NCBI RefSeq assembly: GCF_042658365.1
Contig: NZ_JBHSQC010000015.1
Source of the DNA: Carnobacterium_A antarcticum
GTDB taxonomy: Bacteria > Bacillota > Bacilli > Lactobacillales > Carnobacteriaceae
Reading direction: 5' to 3' (one strand)
Length of the DNA: 64,000 bases
The notes under the pieces were generated by a model, which searched no databases, had not been told where the DNA came from, and saw only the letters and a list, made by a program, of their open reading frames with translations. The position numbers and the translations under genes are program-made. Positions 7,674 through 15,717 of the stretch are shown here, piece by piece (position 1 is the first letter of the stretch; each line of letters opens with the position of its first letter).

Positions 7674-9392
7674 TTATTTGCTGCTATCCGTAACAGGTTC
7701 CTCAACGTGTTTGCCGAAGAAATAAACAGTGGCAACTGTCACGATCATCGCAATCGGCATCACGATCCAAATGGATATCCCTAGTCCAACAGGAATAAAT
7801 CCGAAAACAACAGCGATAGTAGCAACCACAATTGCATACAACAATTGGGTCTTCACATGTTCTAAATGATCTGCTCCAGCTCCCATCGACGATAAAATAG
7901 TTGTATCGGAAATCGGTGAACAATGATCCCCGAAAATAGCTCCCGTCAAGACAGCACCGGTAGTCATAACAATAAATTCTGGATCATTAGACAATGCAGC
8001 AGATAACGGTATTGCCAGTGGCATCAAAATTCCCATCGCTCCATAAGAAGTCCCTGTTGCAAATGAAATAATCGAACCAAGAATAAAAATGACAGAAGGC
8101 AATAAGAAAGCAGGCATTGAATCTGATAATAACGAAACTAAAAATTCAGCTGTACCCAATTCTCCAATAACGGCACTTAAGGACCAAGCCAATAACAAAA
8201 TAGCTCCAGTAACGATCAATGACTTCATTCCGTTGATCCAAGTATCAACTGCTTCACCCCAAGTAAAGATTTTTTTCGACACGCCCATCGTCATCGCTAC
8301 GATACTTGCCAACAAAGCTGCCTGGAACAAAACGATACTCGCATCTGAAGCACCAAAGGCTTCTTGTATAGCTAAAAGCGAAACAGGGCTTGTTTTTAGA
8401 ACTTCTATAGCCGCAGCTTCGCCGCTTTCCATAATGGCAGCATACCCATTGAAATAGAAACCGACAAATGCTGCTATGATCAACGTTCCAATTGGAATCA
8501 CCATGTTCCAAACACTCAATTTAATTCCTTCAACAGGTTCCATTTCATCCAGTTCAGTTGCTGTAACGACACTAAGGTCTTCCGCATCTTGAGCGTTGCG
8601 TTTACGCGCTCTCTTTTCAGCGTTTAACATTGGACCAAATTCTTTTAATAAGAGAGCCGTCGCCAATACAAAAGCCAGCATTAAAAAGTTATAAAAACGA
8701 TAAGGCAACGTTTGAATAAAAATGCTATAGGCATTGACTGTTTCCCCAATTGCTTCATATCCATCTTTGATCAATCCTACTTCATAGCCTACCCATGTTG
8801 AAATTAAAGCTATTCCAGCAATAGGGGCAGCTGTGGCATCAACAATAAAAGCTAGTTTTTCTCTGGAGATTCTTTTCTCGTCTGTTACGGGACGCATTAC
8901 TGGCCCAACGATCAGCGAGTTGGCATAATCATCAAAAAACATTAAAATCCCTAGAATCCATGTAATGACTTGTGCACTTCTAGGTCCTTTAGCTTTATTC
9001 GATAAGACAGCCGCAACAGCTTTTGCACCTCCCATTTTAGTCATTAGCGCAATCAACCCGCCTATCGTCAAAACTTGCAAAATGATTCCGGCATTCCAAG
9101 GATCAGCCAAAGAAGTCAACGCGTAATTCACTACACTTAAGAAAGCTTGCATTATCGCAAAAAAGAGCGAACCATTTGCCAAATGGAGCACATAAGCTCC
9201 TGAAAAAACACCAATAAACAACGAAATAATGACGTTTTTAGTCACAAATGCTAATAATATCGAGACAACTGGCGGGACTAATGTAAACCAACCATAATTG
9301 ACGGCAGCACCGTCACCATTTGAAAAATTCATACTAGCGGCGAATACCATAAAAACCGCTACGACTAAAACCAAACCAACTTTCTTCTTCAT
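7674..9392 (-). CDS. lysW: NhaC-family carrier under a lysine riboswitch, predicted lysine transporter
   Basis: 572-aa integral membrane protein of the Na+/H+ antiporter NhaC superfamily, with about 11-12 hydrophobic segments and the family stretches FFDDYANSLIVGPVMRP and FGDHCSPISDTT. On sequence alone it would be called a Na+/H+ antiporter. A lysine riboswitch with an intrinsic terminator lies directly upstream, so the substrate is more likely lysine. This matches the proposed LysW group of NhaC-type lysine carriers (established comparative work on LYS elements). The start at 9392 follows AAAGGGAG; an in-frame start 10 codons earlier would place the ribosome site inside the gene. Its 3' end is 3 nt from the N gap. 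Confidence 0.88.
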   Translation of the reverse strand: MKKKVGLVLVVAVFMVFAASMNFSNGDGAAVNYGWFTLVPPVVSILLAFVTKNVIISLFIGVFSGAYVLHLANGSLFFAIMQAFLSVVNYALTSLADPWNAGIILQVLTIGGLIALMTKMGGAKAVAAVLSNKAKGPRSAQVITWILGILMFFDDYANSLIVGPVMRPVTDEKRISREKLAFIVDATAAPIAGIALISTWVGYEVGLIKDGYEAIGETVNAYSIFIQTLPYRFYNFLMLAFVLATALLLKEFGPMLNAEKRARKRNAQDAEDLSVVTATELDEMEPVEGIKLSVWNMVIPIGTLIIAAFVGFYFNGYAAIMESGEAAAIEVLKTSPVSLLAIQEAFGASDASIVLFQAALLASIVAMTMGVSKKIFTWGEAVDTWINGMKSLIVTGAILLLAWSLSAVIGELGTAEFLVSLLSDSMPAFLLPSVIFILGSIISFATGTSYGAMGILMPLAIPLSAALSNDPEFIVMTTGAVLTGAIFGDHCSPISDTTILSSMGAGADHLEHVKTQLLYAIVVATIAVVFGFIPVGLGISIWIVMPIAMIVTVATVYFFGKHVEEPVTDSSK

Positions 9393-9419
9393 TTCCTTAC
9401 TCCCTTTCCTATTTGAACG

Positions 9420-9455
9420 CAAAAAACGCCTTGAGTTCTATTCAACTCAAGGCGT
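9420..9455 (-). terminator. Riboswitch-controlled terminator
   Basis: ACGCCTTGAGTT (9426-9437) pairs with AACTCAAGGCGT (9444-9455), followed on the minus strand by six T. It is placed between the aptamer and the lysW ribosome site. Confidence 0.9.
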
Positions 9456-9670
9456 ACTTTATGTATTCATTCATACACTTCAATACCCTTTGTTGATAGT
9501 CCTCCACAAATTCATACCTGAAATTTTGTGACAGTGCTGAGCATATTCTGCTCAACCCCAGCAATCAACAGTTTGGCTCTGTCGAACACTTCGGCGATTT
9601 CCCCTTTCCAACTACTTCATTGTGCCCTCTCAATAGTTGTACTCTTAAAAATCGCGCCTCTATCTTTACT
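9440..9670 (-). ncRNA. Lysine riboswitch (L box)
   Basis: Read on the minus strand, the leader contains the conserved blocks AGATAGAGGCGC, AAGAGTA, AGGGGAAATCGCCGAAGTG and a GCTGGGGTTGAGC...TGCTCAGCACTGTCA arm, in lysine-aptamer order. The terminator at 9420-9455 follows. A possible -10 TATAGT lies at 9704-9709. This would shut the NhaC-type carrier off when lysine is plentiful. Between about 9710 and 9815 I see nothing further. Confidence 0.92.
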
Positions 9671-9815
9671 TTAATTAATTTGTTTTTAAAAAGCTACCTT
9701 TCTACTATACGATAGTTCTTAAGATTTGGCATTAATTCTATATGGATGCACATCAAATTCTAATCTTTTTTTTGTTAGAGAATCATTTTGTTCCCTTTGC
9801 AATTTTGCCTTTAAG

Positions 9816-9844
9816 TTGATTAACTTTTTAATCAAGCGTAGACT
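9816..9844 (+). promoter_or_regulatory. Promoter overlapped by a perfect inverted repeat
   Basis: TTGATTAA (9816-9823), 4 nt, TTAATCAA (9828-9835) is a perfect 8-bp inverted repeat. Its first six bases can serve as -35 with TAGACT (9839-9844) as -10 at 17-nt spacing. This looks like a dimeric repressor operator for the oxidoreductase gene. Confidence 0.5.
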
Positions 9845-9892
9845 ATTTATAGATCAGTAAACGCTTTCTGTTTAAATAAGGAGGATACAATA

Positions 9893-10765
9893 ATGAAAAT
9901 CTTAGTCACAGGCGCCACTGGTATGCTGGGTAGTAAAGTAGTAGAAGCTTTGTTAAAAAAAGGAGTCCCGCCCGAATCTATTGCAGTTGCTGTACGTAAC
10001 CCTGAAAAAGCTGAAAATTTCATTTTACAAGGAATCGATGTTCGTCAAGCTGATTATGAAGATCCGCTTTCTTTAGAACAAGCTTTTACTGGAATTCACC
10101 GTTTATTATTGATTTCTTCTCAAGGCGATGATGATCAACGTATTTTGCACCACAAAAATGCTGTTTTCGCTGCCAAAGCGGCCGGTATAAACTTTATTGC
10201 GTACACCAGTATCAGCAAACCTGAAAACAGTCATTTAAGCATCTCCCATGTTCATCGTGTAACAGAACAACTCATTCATGAAACAGGGATTCCTTATGCG
10301 TTTTTACGAAACAACTGGTACATCGAAAATGAAATAGGTCTTGTAGAAACCATCTTAGCTGGCGAACCGTTAGTTACTTCCGCTGGCAATGGACGCGTCG
10401 GCTGGGTCCCGCGAGTTGATTACGCCGAAGCTGCTGCGGTTGTTTTAGCTGCCGACGGCCATGAAAATAACATTTATGAATTAACGGGCACTCCCCAAAC
10501 GTATGCTGATATGGCACAGATTTTATCAAGTTTAGCAGATAAAGAAGTTCCTGTTTTACAAGTAGAGGATGACGCTTATCGTCAAACTTTGATTGATCAC
10601 AACACTCCAGAAGGGTATCTCGATTTCTATGTAGAAATCCAACAAGCGATACGCCAAGGAGACTTGGATGTCGAGAGTGAAGATTTGCCGCAACTGCTCA
10701 ATCGCCCTGCGATCACATTGCAAGAGTCCTTAACGGAAATTGTCCACAAACTTAAAGAACACTAA
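9893..10765 (+). CDS. NmrA/QorB-like NAD(P)-binding oxidoreductase
   Basis: 290-aa soluble protein of the atypical short-chain dehydrogenase (NmrA-like) family. The N-terminal Rossmann motif is GATGMLGSK (about 7-15). The later segment LRNNWYIEN and the C-terminal ELTG-x-P-Q-TYADMA region are typical of NAD(P)H:quinone oxidoreductase 2 (QorB/YtfG) relatives. The substrate cannot be read from sequence; quinone or another electrophile is possible. The start follows AAGGAGG. It appears to be a single gene, and the promoter carries a palindromic operator, so it may be induced by an unlinked or unknown regulator. Confidence 0.8.
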   Translation: MKILVTGATGMLGSKVVEALLKKGVPPESIAVAVRNPEKAENFILQGIDVRQADYEDPLSLEQAFTGIHRLLLISSQGDDDQRILHHKNAVFAAKAAGINFIAYTSISKPENSHLSISHVHRVTEQLIHETGIPYAFLRNNWYIENEIGLVETILAGEPLVTSAGNGRVGWVPRVDYAEAAAVVLAADGHENNIYELTGTPQTYADMAQILSSLADKEVPVLQVEDDAYRQTLIDHNTPEGYLDFYVEIQQAIRQGDLDVESEDLPQLLNRPAITLQESLTEIVHKLKEH

Positions 10766-10787
10766 ACTATTTTAAACTAAAGAAGGC

Positions 10788-10875
10788 GTTGAAAATAAAC
10801 TTTCTTTATTCGTTTACCGCTGCTCTCTTCATTGGTGTTCTAAAAAACAGATGGTTGGATATCCTTATTTTCAAC
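10788..10875. repeat. Widely spaced 11-bp inverted repeat
   Basis: GTTGAAAATAA (10788-10798) and TTATTTTCAAC (10865-10875) are perfect inverted copies 66 bp apart, between the NmrA-like gene and the lipoprotein gene. The interior has no reading frame I trust. Function unknown. Confidence 0.5.
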
Positions 10876-10969
10876 TTCTATAATAGGGTGTAAGGCAGTT
10901 TCTTTAAGATTCGTCCCTGTAATTGATTCACTGACCGTACATTCTAAGCTAAGAAAGGAAGAGTTCTTT

Positions 10970-11836
10970 ATGAAAAATAAGAAAGTATTTTTGCCTGCAT
11001 TTATGACACTGGCTGTGTTAGCAGGATGTTCAATGAACAATAACGCTACGGAACAGCAAGCAAGCAGTGCTTCTTCTCAACTAAGTTCGCAAGAAACAGC
11101 TAGCCAAAGCAGTCAATCGGAAAGCTCTATCGAAGAAAAATCCAGCAGCGAAATGACCAGTCAGTCCAGTGACAGCGCTGCAGAAAATCCGGGCGAACAA
11201 GCGACTGACTTGACTCAACAAGAAGTGCTTGAAGCCATTGGAAATGAACTGTATACTGATGCGCCTATTAAATTGCCCAAACAACTTCCAATGAAAGAAG
11301 GAAAACATTTGAGTGCAACCACTTCTTCTAAATCCGGTATGTATGCGATTGTTTTCTATGAAAGCGATGAACCTATTCCTATCAATAACCAACAATTAAC
11401 AGATGGTACCAGTTCAGCTGAACAAATCGCTCGATTAACCGTTCAACAGTACCCTTCACAAAAAGAAGCCGATGAGCAAATAGCCTACCAAACATTCAGC
11501 GAGCAAGGCGGACAAGAAGTTGATCTAGGCTATGACATCACTGGTTACCAAGACGCAGGGGCCGGTTCTGTTTATACAGGTTGGAATGAAGGACAGTGGG
11601 CGCTAGCTTCTCATGCGAGGACCGAAAATAGCGAACAAGGAGTTGCATTGGCAAAAGAAGCTGTAGAATTTTTAGAAAATAACCTGCTTCCCATTCCTGA
11701 TCCGCATGGGTTTGCTCATCTTGATGTTGAACAAGGAGACAACCGTATTCTTTGGCAAGATGAAATGACCGTTTATACTATTGATCAAGTGGTTAATCCA
11801 ATAGATGCCCTCATGATTGCTGTCGCATTTGACTAA
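10970..11836 (+). CDS. Secreted lipoprotein with Ser-rich linker, function unknown
   Basis: 288 aa. The signal peptide ends in the lipobox LAGC (Cys about residue 20), so the mature protein should be lipid-anchored on the outer face of the membrane. Residues about 28-80 are a low-complexity Ser/Gln/Glu linker; the remaining roughly 200 residues are a globular acidic domain. No family is recognised. The ribosome site is AAAGGAAG. A strong hairpin closes the unit, so it is probably monocistronic. The linker layout (lipid anchor, flexible spacer, folded domain) is typical of Gram-positive surface lipoproteins. Confidence 0.75.
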   Translation: MKNKKVFLPAFMTLAVLAGCSMNNNATEQQASSASSQLSSQETASQSSQSESSIEEKSSSEMTSQSSDSAAENPGEQATDLTQQEVLEAIGNELYTDAPIKLPKQLPMKEGKHLSATTSSKSGMYAIVFYESDEPIPINNQQLTDGTSSAEQIARLTVQQYPSQKEADEQIAYQTFSEQGGQEVDLGYDITGYQDAGAGSVYTGWNEGQWALASHARTENSEQGVALAKEAVEFLENNLLPIPDPHGFAHLDVEQGDNRILWQDEMTVYTIDQVVNPIDALMIAVAFD

Positions 11837-11840
11837 CATA

Positions 11841-11884
11841 AGTTCCTATCCTTTTCTAAACGAATCAAGGATAGGAGTTTTTTT
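11841..11884 (+). terminator. Terminator after the lipoprotein gene
   Basis: TTCCTATCCTT pairs with AAGGATAGGAG, followed by seven T. The opposing DUF421 gene ends at 11886, so the hairpin lies between convergent genes. Confidence 0.85.
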
Positions 11885-11885
11885 A

Positions 11886-12590
11886 TTAACCATCAATTTT
11901 ATAGGGCTCTTTCACTGACTCTGCATAAGTCTTCCAGTATAAACCGTGTTCCCTTGACCATTCTGCGTATGCAATTTCAGTTACCTGAGATTGGCCTTCT
12001 TCTTTTAAAATGTCTAATAACCAATCTTTAGTTTGATGGATACTTAGAAGAGCTTTCTCATTGATTGCTCCTTCATCTATTAAAAGGATAGTGAGCACCG
12101 CGTCTTCTTCTTCATTTCTCATCACACTGATCGTTCCTCCTGTTTCAAGAATCACGTATTTTGCTTCTTTCAAAGAAAAACAATTTTGTTGCCGCATCAT
12201 CGTTCTCAACTGTTCCATTTCTACATGGTTGCTATTTAATCCTTTTATATTCAGTTGCCCGTCTTGTACTAATATACACGGTTGGCCTTTGATCCATTTA
12301 TTGATGGTAGAATTTTTTTGAACAAGGGCCTCGATAATATAAATCATCACTCCCCATACTGTCAATGCCAGAAAAAAATGACTTAACTTGATCTTTTCAT
12401 CATAAATCGTTTCTTCTAAAAGACCGCCTAACACTAGAGTATAAATCAAATCGAATGGCGTGATATCGGACATACTTTTTTTACCTAATAAACGGGTAAA
12501 AAGCAACAGTCCAACTAACCCAAAAGCAACCTTTAACACAATACTCCCATACATAGCAGATAATCCTCTCTTTAAGCCAATATTTTTCAA
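11886..12590 (-). CDS. DUF421 (YetF-like) membrane protein
   Basis: 234 aa. Three N-terminal membrane segments (about 15-100) contain the family stretch TRLLGKKSMSDITPFDLI. A cytoplasmic alpha/beta domain follows (ILVQDGQLN and LRQ-type region, about 103-185). This is the YetF/YrbG family, whose biochemical role is unsettled. The TTG start is chosen because GGGAG lies 9 nt upstream. A second in-frame start (ATG, 12 codons later, after AGAGGA) is possible and would remove only a few residues. It is transcribed convergently to the lipoprotein gene. Confidence 0.85.
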   Translation of the reverse strand: MKNIGLKRGLSAMYGSIVLKVAFGLVGLLLFTRLLGKKSMSDITPFDLIYTLVLGGLLEETIYDEKIKLSHFFLALTVWGVMIYIIEALVQKNSTINKWIKGQPCILVQDGQLNIKGLNSNHVEMEQLRTMMRQQNCFSLKEAKYVILETGGTISVMRNEEEDAVLTILLIDEGAINEKALLSIHQTKDWLLDILKEEGQSQVTEIAYAEWSREHGLYWKTYAESVKEPYKIDG

Positions 12591-12840
12591 ACGGTATTCT
12601 CCCTTCTTTATTCTAACCTTTCTACTAGAAAAGTACTATCGAAGCGACTGAGGTGTTTGCTGACCCGGTCAGCTCAACAGCTTTATTAACCAATGAGCTG
12701 CTCTATTCGAATGAACAGAGCGAAATAACCCGAGTTTATTTTAAGAATCTGTTAAACTAATGTTACCTCTATCGCCGCAACCTAGGTGTGTGACTGCCAA
12801 AGAACCTAAAGAAAGAAAAGTGAATGAAAGGATGAGCATT

Positions 12841-13104
12841 ATGCCAAAAATCAAGCGTAAAGAAAACGACGTTGAAATTGTATCTAAGCGTTTCAAAATT
12901 TATTTCCAGAAGAAATACCAAGTTATTTCCTTAACGAACGATGTTATTACTGGGTTAATGTTTATTGCTGGGAGCTTATTGAACCTTTTTGGAGCTCCTG
13001 CTATTTATGGCAATGTTATTTATTTACTAGCCAGTATCTTCTTAACCATACGCCCTCTCCTTAAAATTTTCCGTCATACTTGGATTTCTAAAACAAAGAA
13101 ATAA
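12841..13104 (+). CDS. YrhK-domain small membrane protein
   Basis: 87 aa. After a charged N-terminus it has two hydrophobic segments (about 37-58 and 60-78) in the pattern of YrhK family proteins, a small membrane family of unknown function. The ATG at 12841 is chosen from AAAGGA 10 nt upstream; upstream in-frame starts lack a good ribosome site. The 250 bp before it show only partial hairpins and no clear promoter. Confidence 0.7.
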   Translation: MPKIKRKENDVEIVSKRFKIYFQKKYQVISLTNDVITGLMFIAGSLLNLFGAPAIYGNVIYLLASIFLTIRPLLKIFRHTWISKTKK

Positions 13105-13248
13105 GCAAACAAGAGAACGATTTATGGTTTATTGATTGTTTTCAATTGCTAATTAATGCAGAACAAACTGCTAAATAATGTTACTATGGAAGGAGATGAG
13201 ACGATAAACGGTCAGTTCGATCAGAGCTGATTTAAAAAGGAGACTGGC

Positions 13249-14346
13249 ATGAATTATTTTAAAAAATCATCATTATTATTTTGGACTCTATGGCTATTAG
13301 CAGTAGCTGCTATTATTTATATAGCTTCTCAAATCAGTTTTATTTTCCACCCTATCTTTATCTTGTTTTCTACGCTTTTTATACCTATCTTAAGCGCAGG
13401 CTTTTTATTTTATTTACTAAATCCCTTAGTCAAACTTATGCAAAAAATGAGAATCAAACGCCCTTACGCCATTGTTTTGATGATGATTTTATTTATTGGC
13501 GGAATGATCTCTTTTATCATTAAAATTGCACCTGCCTTAATGGAACAACTGACCGAATTGGTTATTAATATTCCAGTTTTAATTGAGAATATCGAAATTC
13601 ATGCTGAAGATTTAAAATTGCTTCCAGGACTTACGAACATAAATGTCGATGAAACATTGACTCGTTTGAATCTTTCTCTTGATACCATTTCAAAAACGAT
13701 TTTGTCTAGCTTTACAACGAGCATCAGTTCTATTATTTCTACCATCACTAGTGTAGCCATTGCCTTGATCACTGTTCCAATCATATTATTCTACATGTTT
13801 CATGATGGCGAGAAATTTAAACCTGCTGTTGCAGCGATTTTCCCTAAAAACTTTCAAAAGCATGTGTTTGAATTGCTCCCCCAGATAAACGACGTCATCT
13901 CTTCTTATATCAGCGGCAAAGGATTAGCTAGTATTGTAGTGGCTATCTTGATGTATTTCGGTTTTTTAATGGTCGGTATACCCTACACTTTGCTATTGGC
14001 TATCATTAATGGCGCAACCAATCTTATCCCTTACATCGGTCCTTTCATTGGTGCAGCCCCTGCTTTTATTATCGGATTAACGATTTCTCCTGGGACCGCT
14101 TTTTTTGTTGCTTTAGTCGTTTTTATCGTTCAGCAAGTAGACGCTAACTTTTTAACTCCAAAATTTGTCGGAAAATCTCTAGCGATTCATCCGTTAACCA
14201 TTATTTTTATTTTATTAGTAGCAGGAAAAATGTTTGGGATCGTTGGAATCATCTTCGGAGTCCCAGCTTTCGCAGTGATTAAAACAATTATCGTCTATAT
14301 TAAGGACACTCGAACAGCTGCCAAAGAAATAAAAAAACCAAGGTAG
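13249..14346 (+). CDS. AI-2E family transporter (UPF0118)
   Basis: 365-aa polytopic protein with 7-8 membrane segments and the family-type regions PIILFYMFHDGEKF, GATNLIPYIGPFIGA and a late GKSLAIHPLTIIF stretch. This superfamily includes TqsA (AI-2 export) and YtrI/YueF-like proteins; some relatives act as Na+/H+ antiporters. The substrate cannot be assigned here. AAAAAGGAG precedes ATG. Single gene with its own terminator. Confidence 0.88.
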   Translation: MNYFKKSSLLFWTLWLLAVAAIIYIASQISFIFHPIFILFSTLFIPILSAGFLFYLLNPLVKLMQKMRIKRPYAIVLMMILFIGGMISFIIKIAPALMEQLTELVINIPVLIENIEIHAEDLKLLPGLTNINVDETLTRLNLSLDTISKTILSSFTTSISSIISTITSVAIALITVPIILFYMFHDGEKFKPAVAAIFPKNFQKHVFELLPQINDVISSYISGKGLASIVVAILMYFGFLMVGIPYTLLLAIINGATNLIPYIGPFIGAAPAFIIGLTISPGTAFFVALVVFIVQQVDANFLTPKFVGKSLAIHPLTIIFILLVAGKMFGIVGIIFGVPAFAVIKTIIVYIKDTRTAAKEIKKPR

Positions 14347-14366
14347 AAAAACGACCGCCATGCTGA

Positions 14367-14417
14367 AAAGCTCTCTTTATTTCCAACTGTTTAATGGAAA
14401 TTAAAGAGAGCTTTTTT
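14367..14417 (+). terminator. Terminator after the AI-2E family gene
   Basis: AAAAGCTCTCTTTA pairs with TTAAAGAGAGCTTTTTT. It lies between convergent genes, and the A-rich 5' side suits both strands. Confidence 0.9.
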
Positions 14418-14437
14418 GACAAGTTTTAAAATTCTAC

Positions 14438-15043
14438 CTATTTAGTCATCATTCGCTTAACAAAACGAGCATTCATAAGTTGGTACCCTACGAATAATCC
14501 CATATAATTTAAAAATAGGTCACTCACATTAAAAGACCCTATGCCTACTATGTATTGAACAAGTTCTACTGAGAATAAAGGAACAAATGCTTTTGCCACT
14601 ATTTTCTTAAGGTTGAATCGCTTCAAATAAGAACCTAAGGGAACAAAACAAGCTAGGTTAAAGAACGGATCCACGCCACTGCCGCTTAACAATTCTCCAA
14701 CAAAAGCTAAAGGGTTTAACGTCGTTCCTTGACGGCTTGAACTGTTGAAAAACAAAAAGCCGATCAAGGCTATCAAATACACGAGTGAAGAAAGTTTTAT
14801 GTTCTTTAGACTCTTTGTACGGTAAATGATGCGATAAAGGGTTCTTGCTAAAAGAAAAGCCAAACACAAAGATACCATTAATGAAATAATGAGGCTATCT
14901 GGCAAGATGTAAATCGGCTTTAAATATAAGGCCAATTTCTGTTGAATGATGGTTTGGTAAAACCAATTTATCACGAGAAAACTGATGAGCATTAAAAAGA
15001 TGAACACACGACGTTTATTTTTCTTTCCTTTGAATAGTTGCAT
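14438..15043 (-). CDS. VanZ-like membrane protein
   Basis: 201 aa with about five membrane segments. NLACFVPLGSYLKRF is the VanZ-family signature (N-x-x-x-F-x-P-x-G). VanZ itself gives low-level teicoplanin resistance, but most chromosomal family members have no proven role, so resistance should not be inferred. The start at 15043 is set by AGGAG 7 nt upstream of ATG. Single gene. Confidence 0.75.
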   Translation of the reverse strand: MQLFKGKKNKRRVFIFLMLISFLVINWFYQTIIQQKLALYLKPIYILPDSLIISLMVSLCLAFLLARTLYRIIYRTKSLKNIKLSSLVYLIALIGFLFFNSSSRQGTTLNPLAFVGELLSGSGVDPFFNLACFVPLGSYLKRFNLKKIVAKAFVPLFSVELVQYIVGIGSFNVSDLFLNYMGLFVGYQLMNARFVKRMMTK

Positions 15044-15221
15044 AACCTTACTCCTGTCGTTAATTTTGCAGCATAATTTCTTACTCCATAGTAGCATGGG
15101 CATTCACAAATGTGAACAAAAAAAGCAAACAAACGTTCTCGAAAGTATTCTGCTTTTATTTATACTCAGTAATCGCTAGTTCCATTTGGCTATTAGCTTT
15201 TAAAGTTTTAAAAAAACAATA

Positions 15222-15268
15222 AAAAGCTCCTAAATTTAGCAGATGACCGCTTTAGTTTAGGAGCTTTT
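15222..15268 (-). terminator. Terminator downstream of the 90-aa gene
   Basis: AAAAGCTCCTAAA pairs with TTTAGGAGCTTTT across a loop of about 20 nt, with A/T runs on both sides. Confidence 0.8.
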
Positions 15269-15281
15269 AGGGTTCTTGTCT

Positions 15282-15554
15282 TTAATTATTTTTTTCTTCC
15301 AATAAACTTATTAAAGTTTTAGCATCTTCAAAAAACTGACCGTCATCATCCTCTTGAACGAATTCCAACATGAAATATCGAGCTGGTTGTTTCGCTTCAC
15401 CGGCAGTGATGCGATTAGCATAATCGACTTGGTCAATTGTTTTAATGTGCTTCTTCCATTCTATTTTCCCTTCGTTTAATGGCAAGCCTTCTAATTCTTC
15501 CCACTCTTTTTTTATAGGTTTAAGGTAAACTTGATCAATCATTTTTTTATCCAT
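15282..15554 (-). CDS. Conserved-looking hypothetical protein, 90 aa
   Basis: Small, soluble, highly charged protein (many Lys and Glu), with no signal peptide or membrane segment. I do not recognise a family. Coding is supported by a ribosome-site-like AAAGG before ATG, normal codon use and a proper terminator just downstream. It is flanked by the VanZ-like gene and the surface-protein gene but separated from each by over 160 bp, so it is probably an independent unit. Confidence 0.65.
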   Translation of the reverse strand: MDKKMIDQVYLKPIKKEWEELEGLPLNEGKIEWKKHIKTIDQVDYANRITAGEAKQPARYFMLEFVQEDDDGQFFEDAKTLISLLEEKNN

Positions 15555-15654
15555 AACAAATCATCCTTTTACCACTGTCTCACCTCGTTGTTAATTTTAA
15601 CGTTCATTATTTCTTTATGTTTTTAATAAAAAGCTTAGTAGTTTATTTTAAAAA

Positions 15655-15683
15655 AACCAACTCTAATTTAAGAGATGGTTTTC
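15655..15683 (-). terminator. Terminator after the Ig-like surface protein gene
   Basis: On the minus strand AACCATCTCT pairs with AGAGTTGGTT and runs into seven T. A second hairpin of CTAGCTTAG type (15690-15716) precedes it. Confidence 0.75.
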
Positions 15684-15717
15684 CAACTAGCTTAGAGACG
15701 ATGTAAACTAAGCTAGT

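Noticed and set aside
14438..15043. Glycopeptide resistance determinant
   Set aside because: VanZ-like proteins are common in chromosomes; no other van genes are present.
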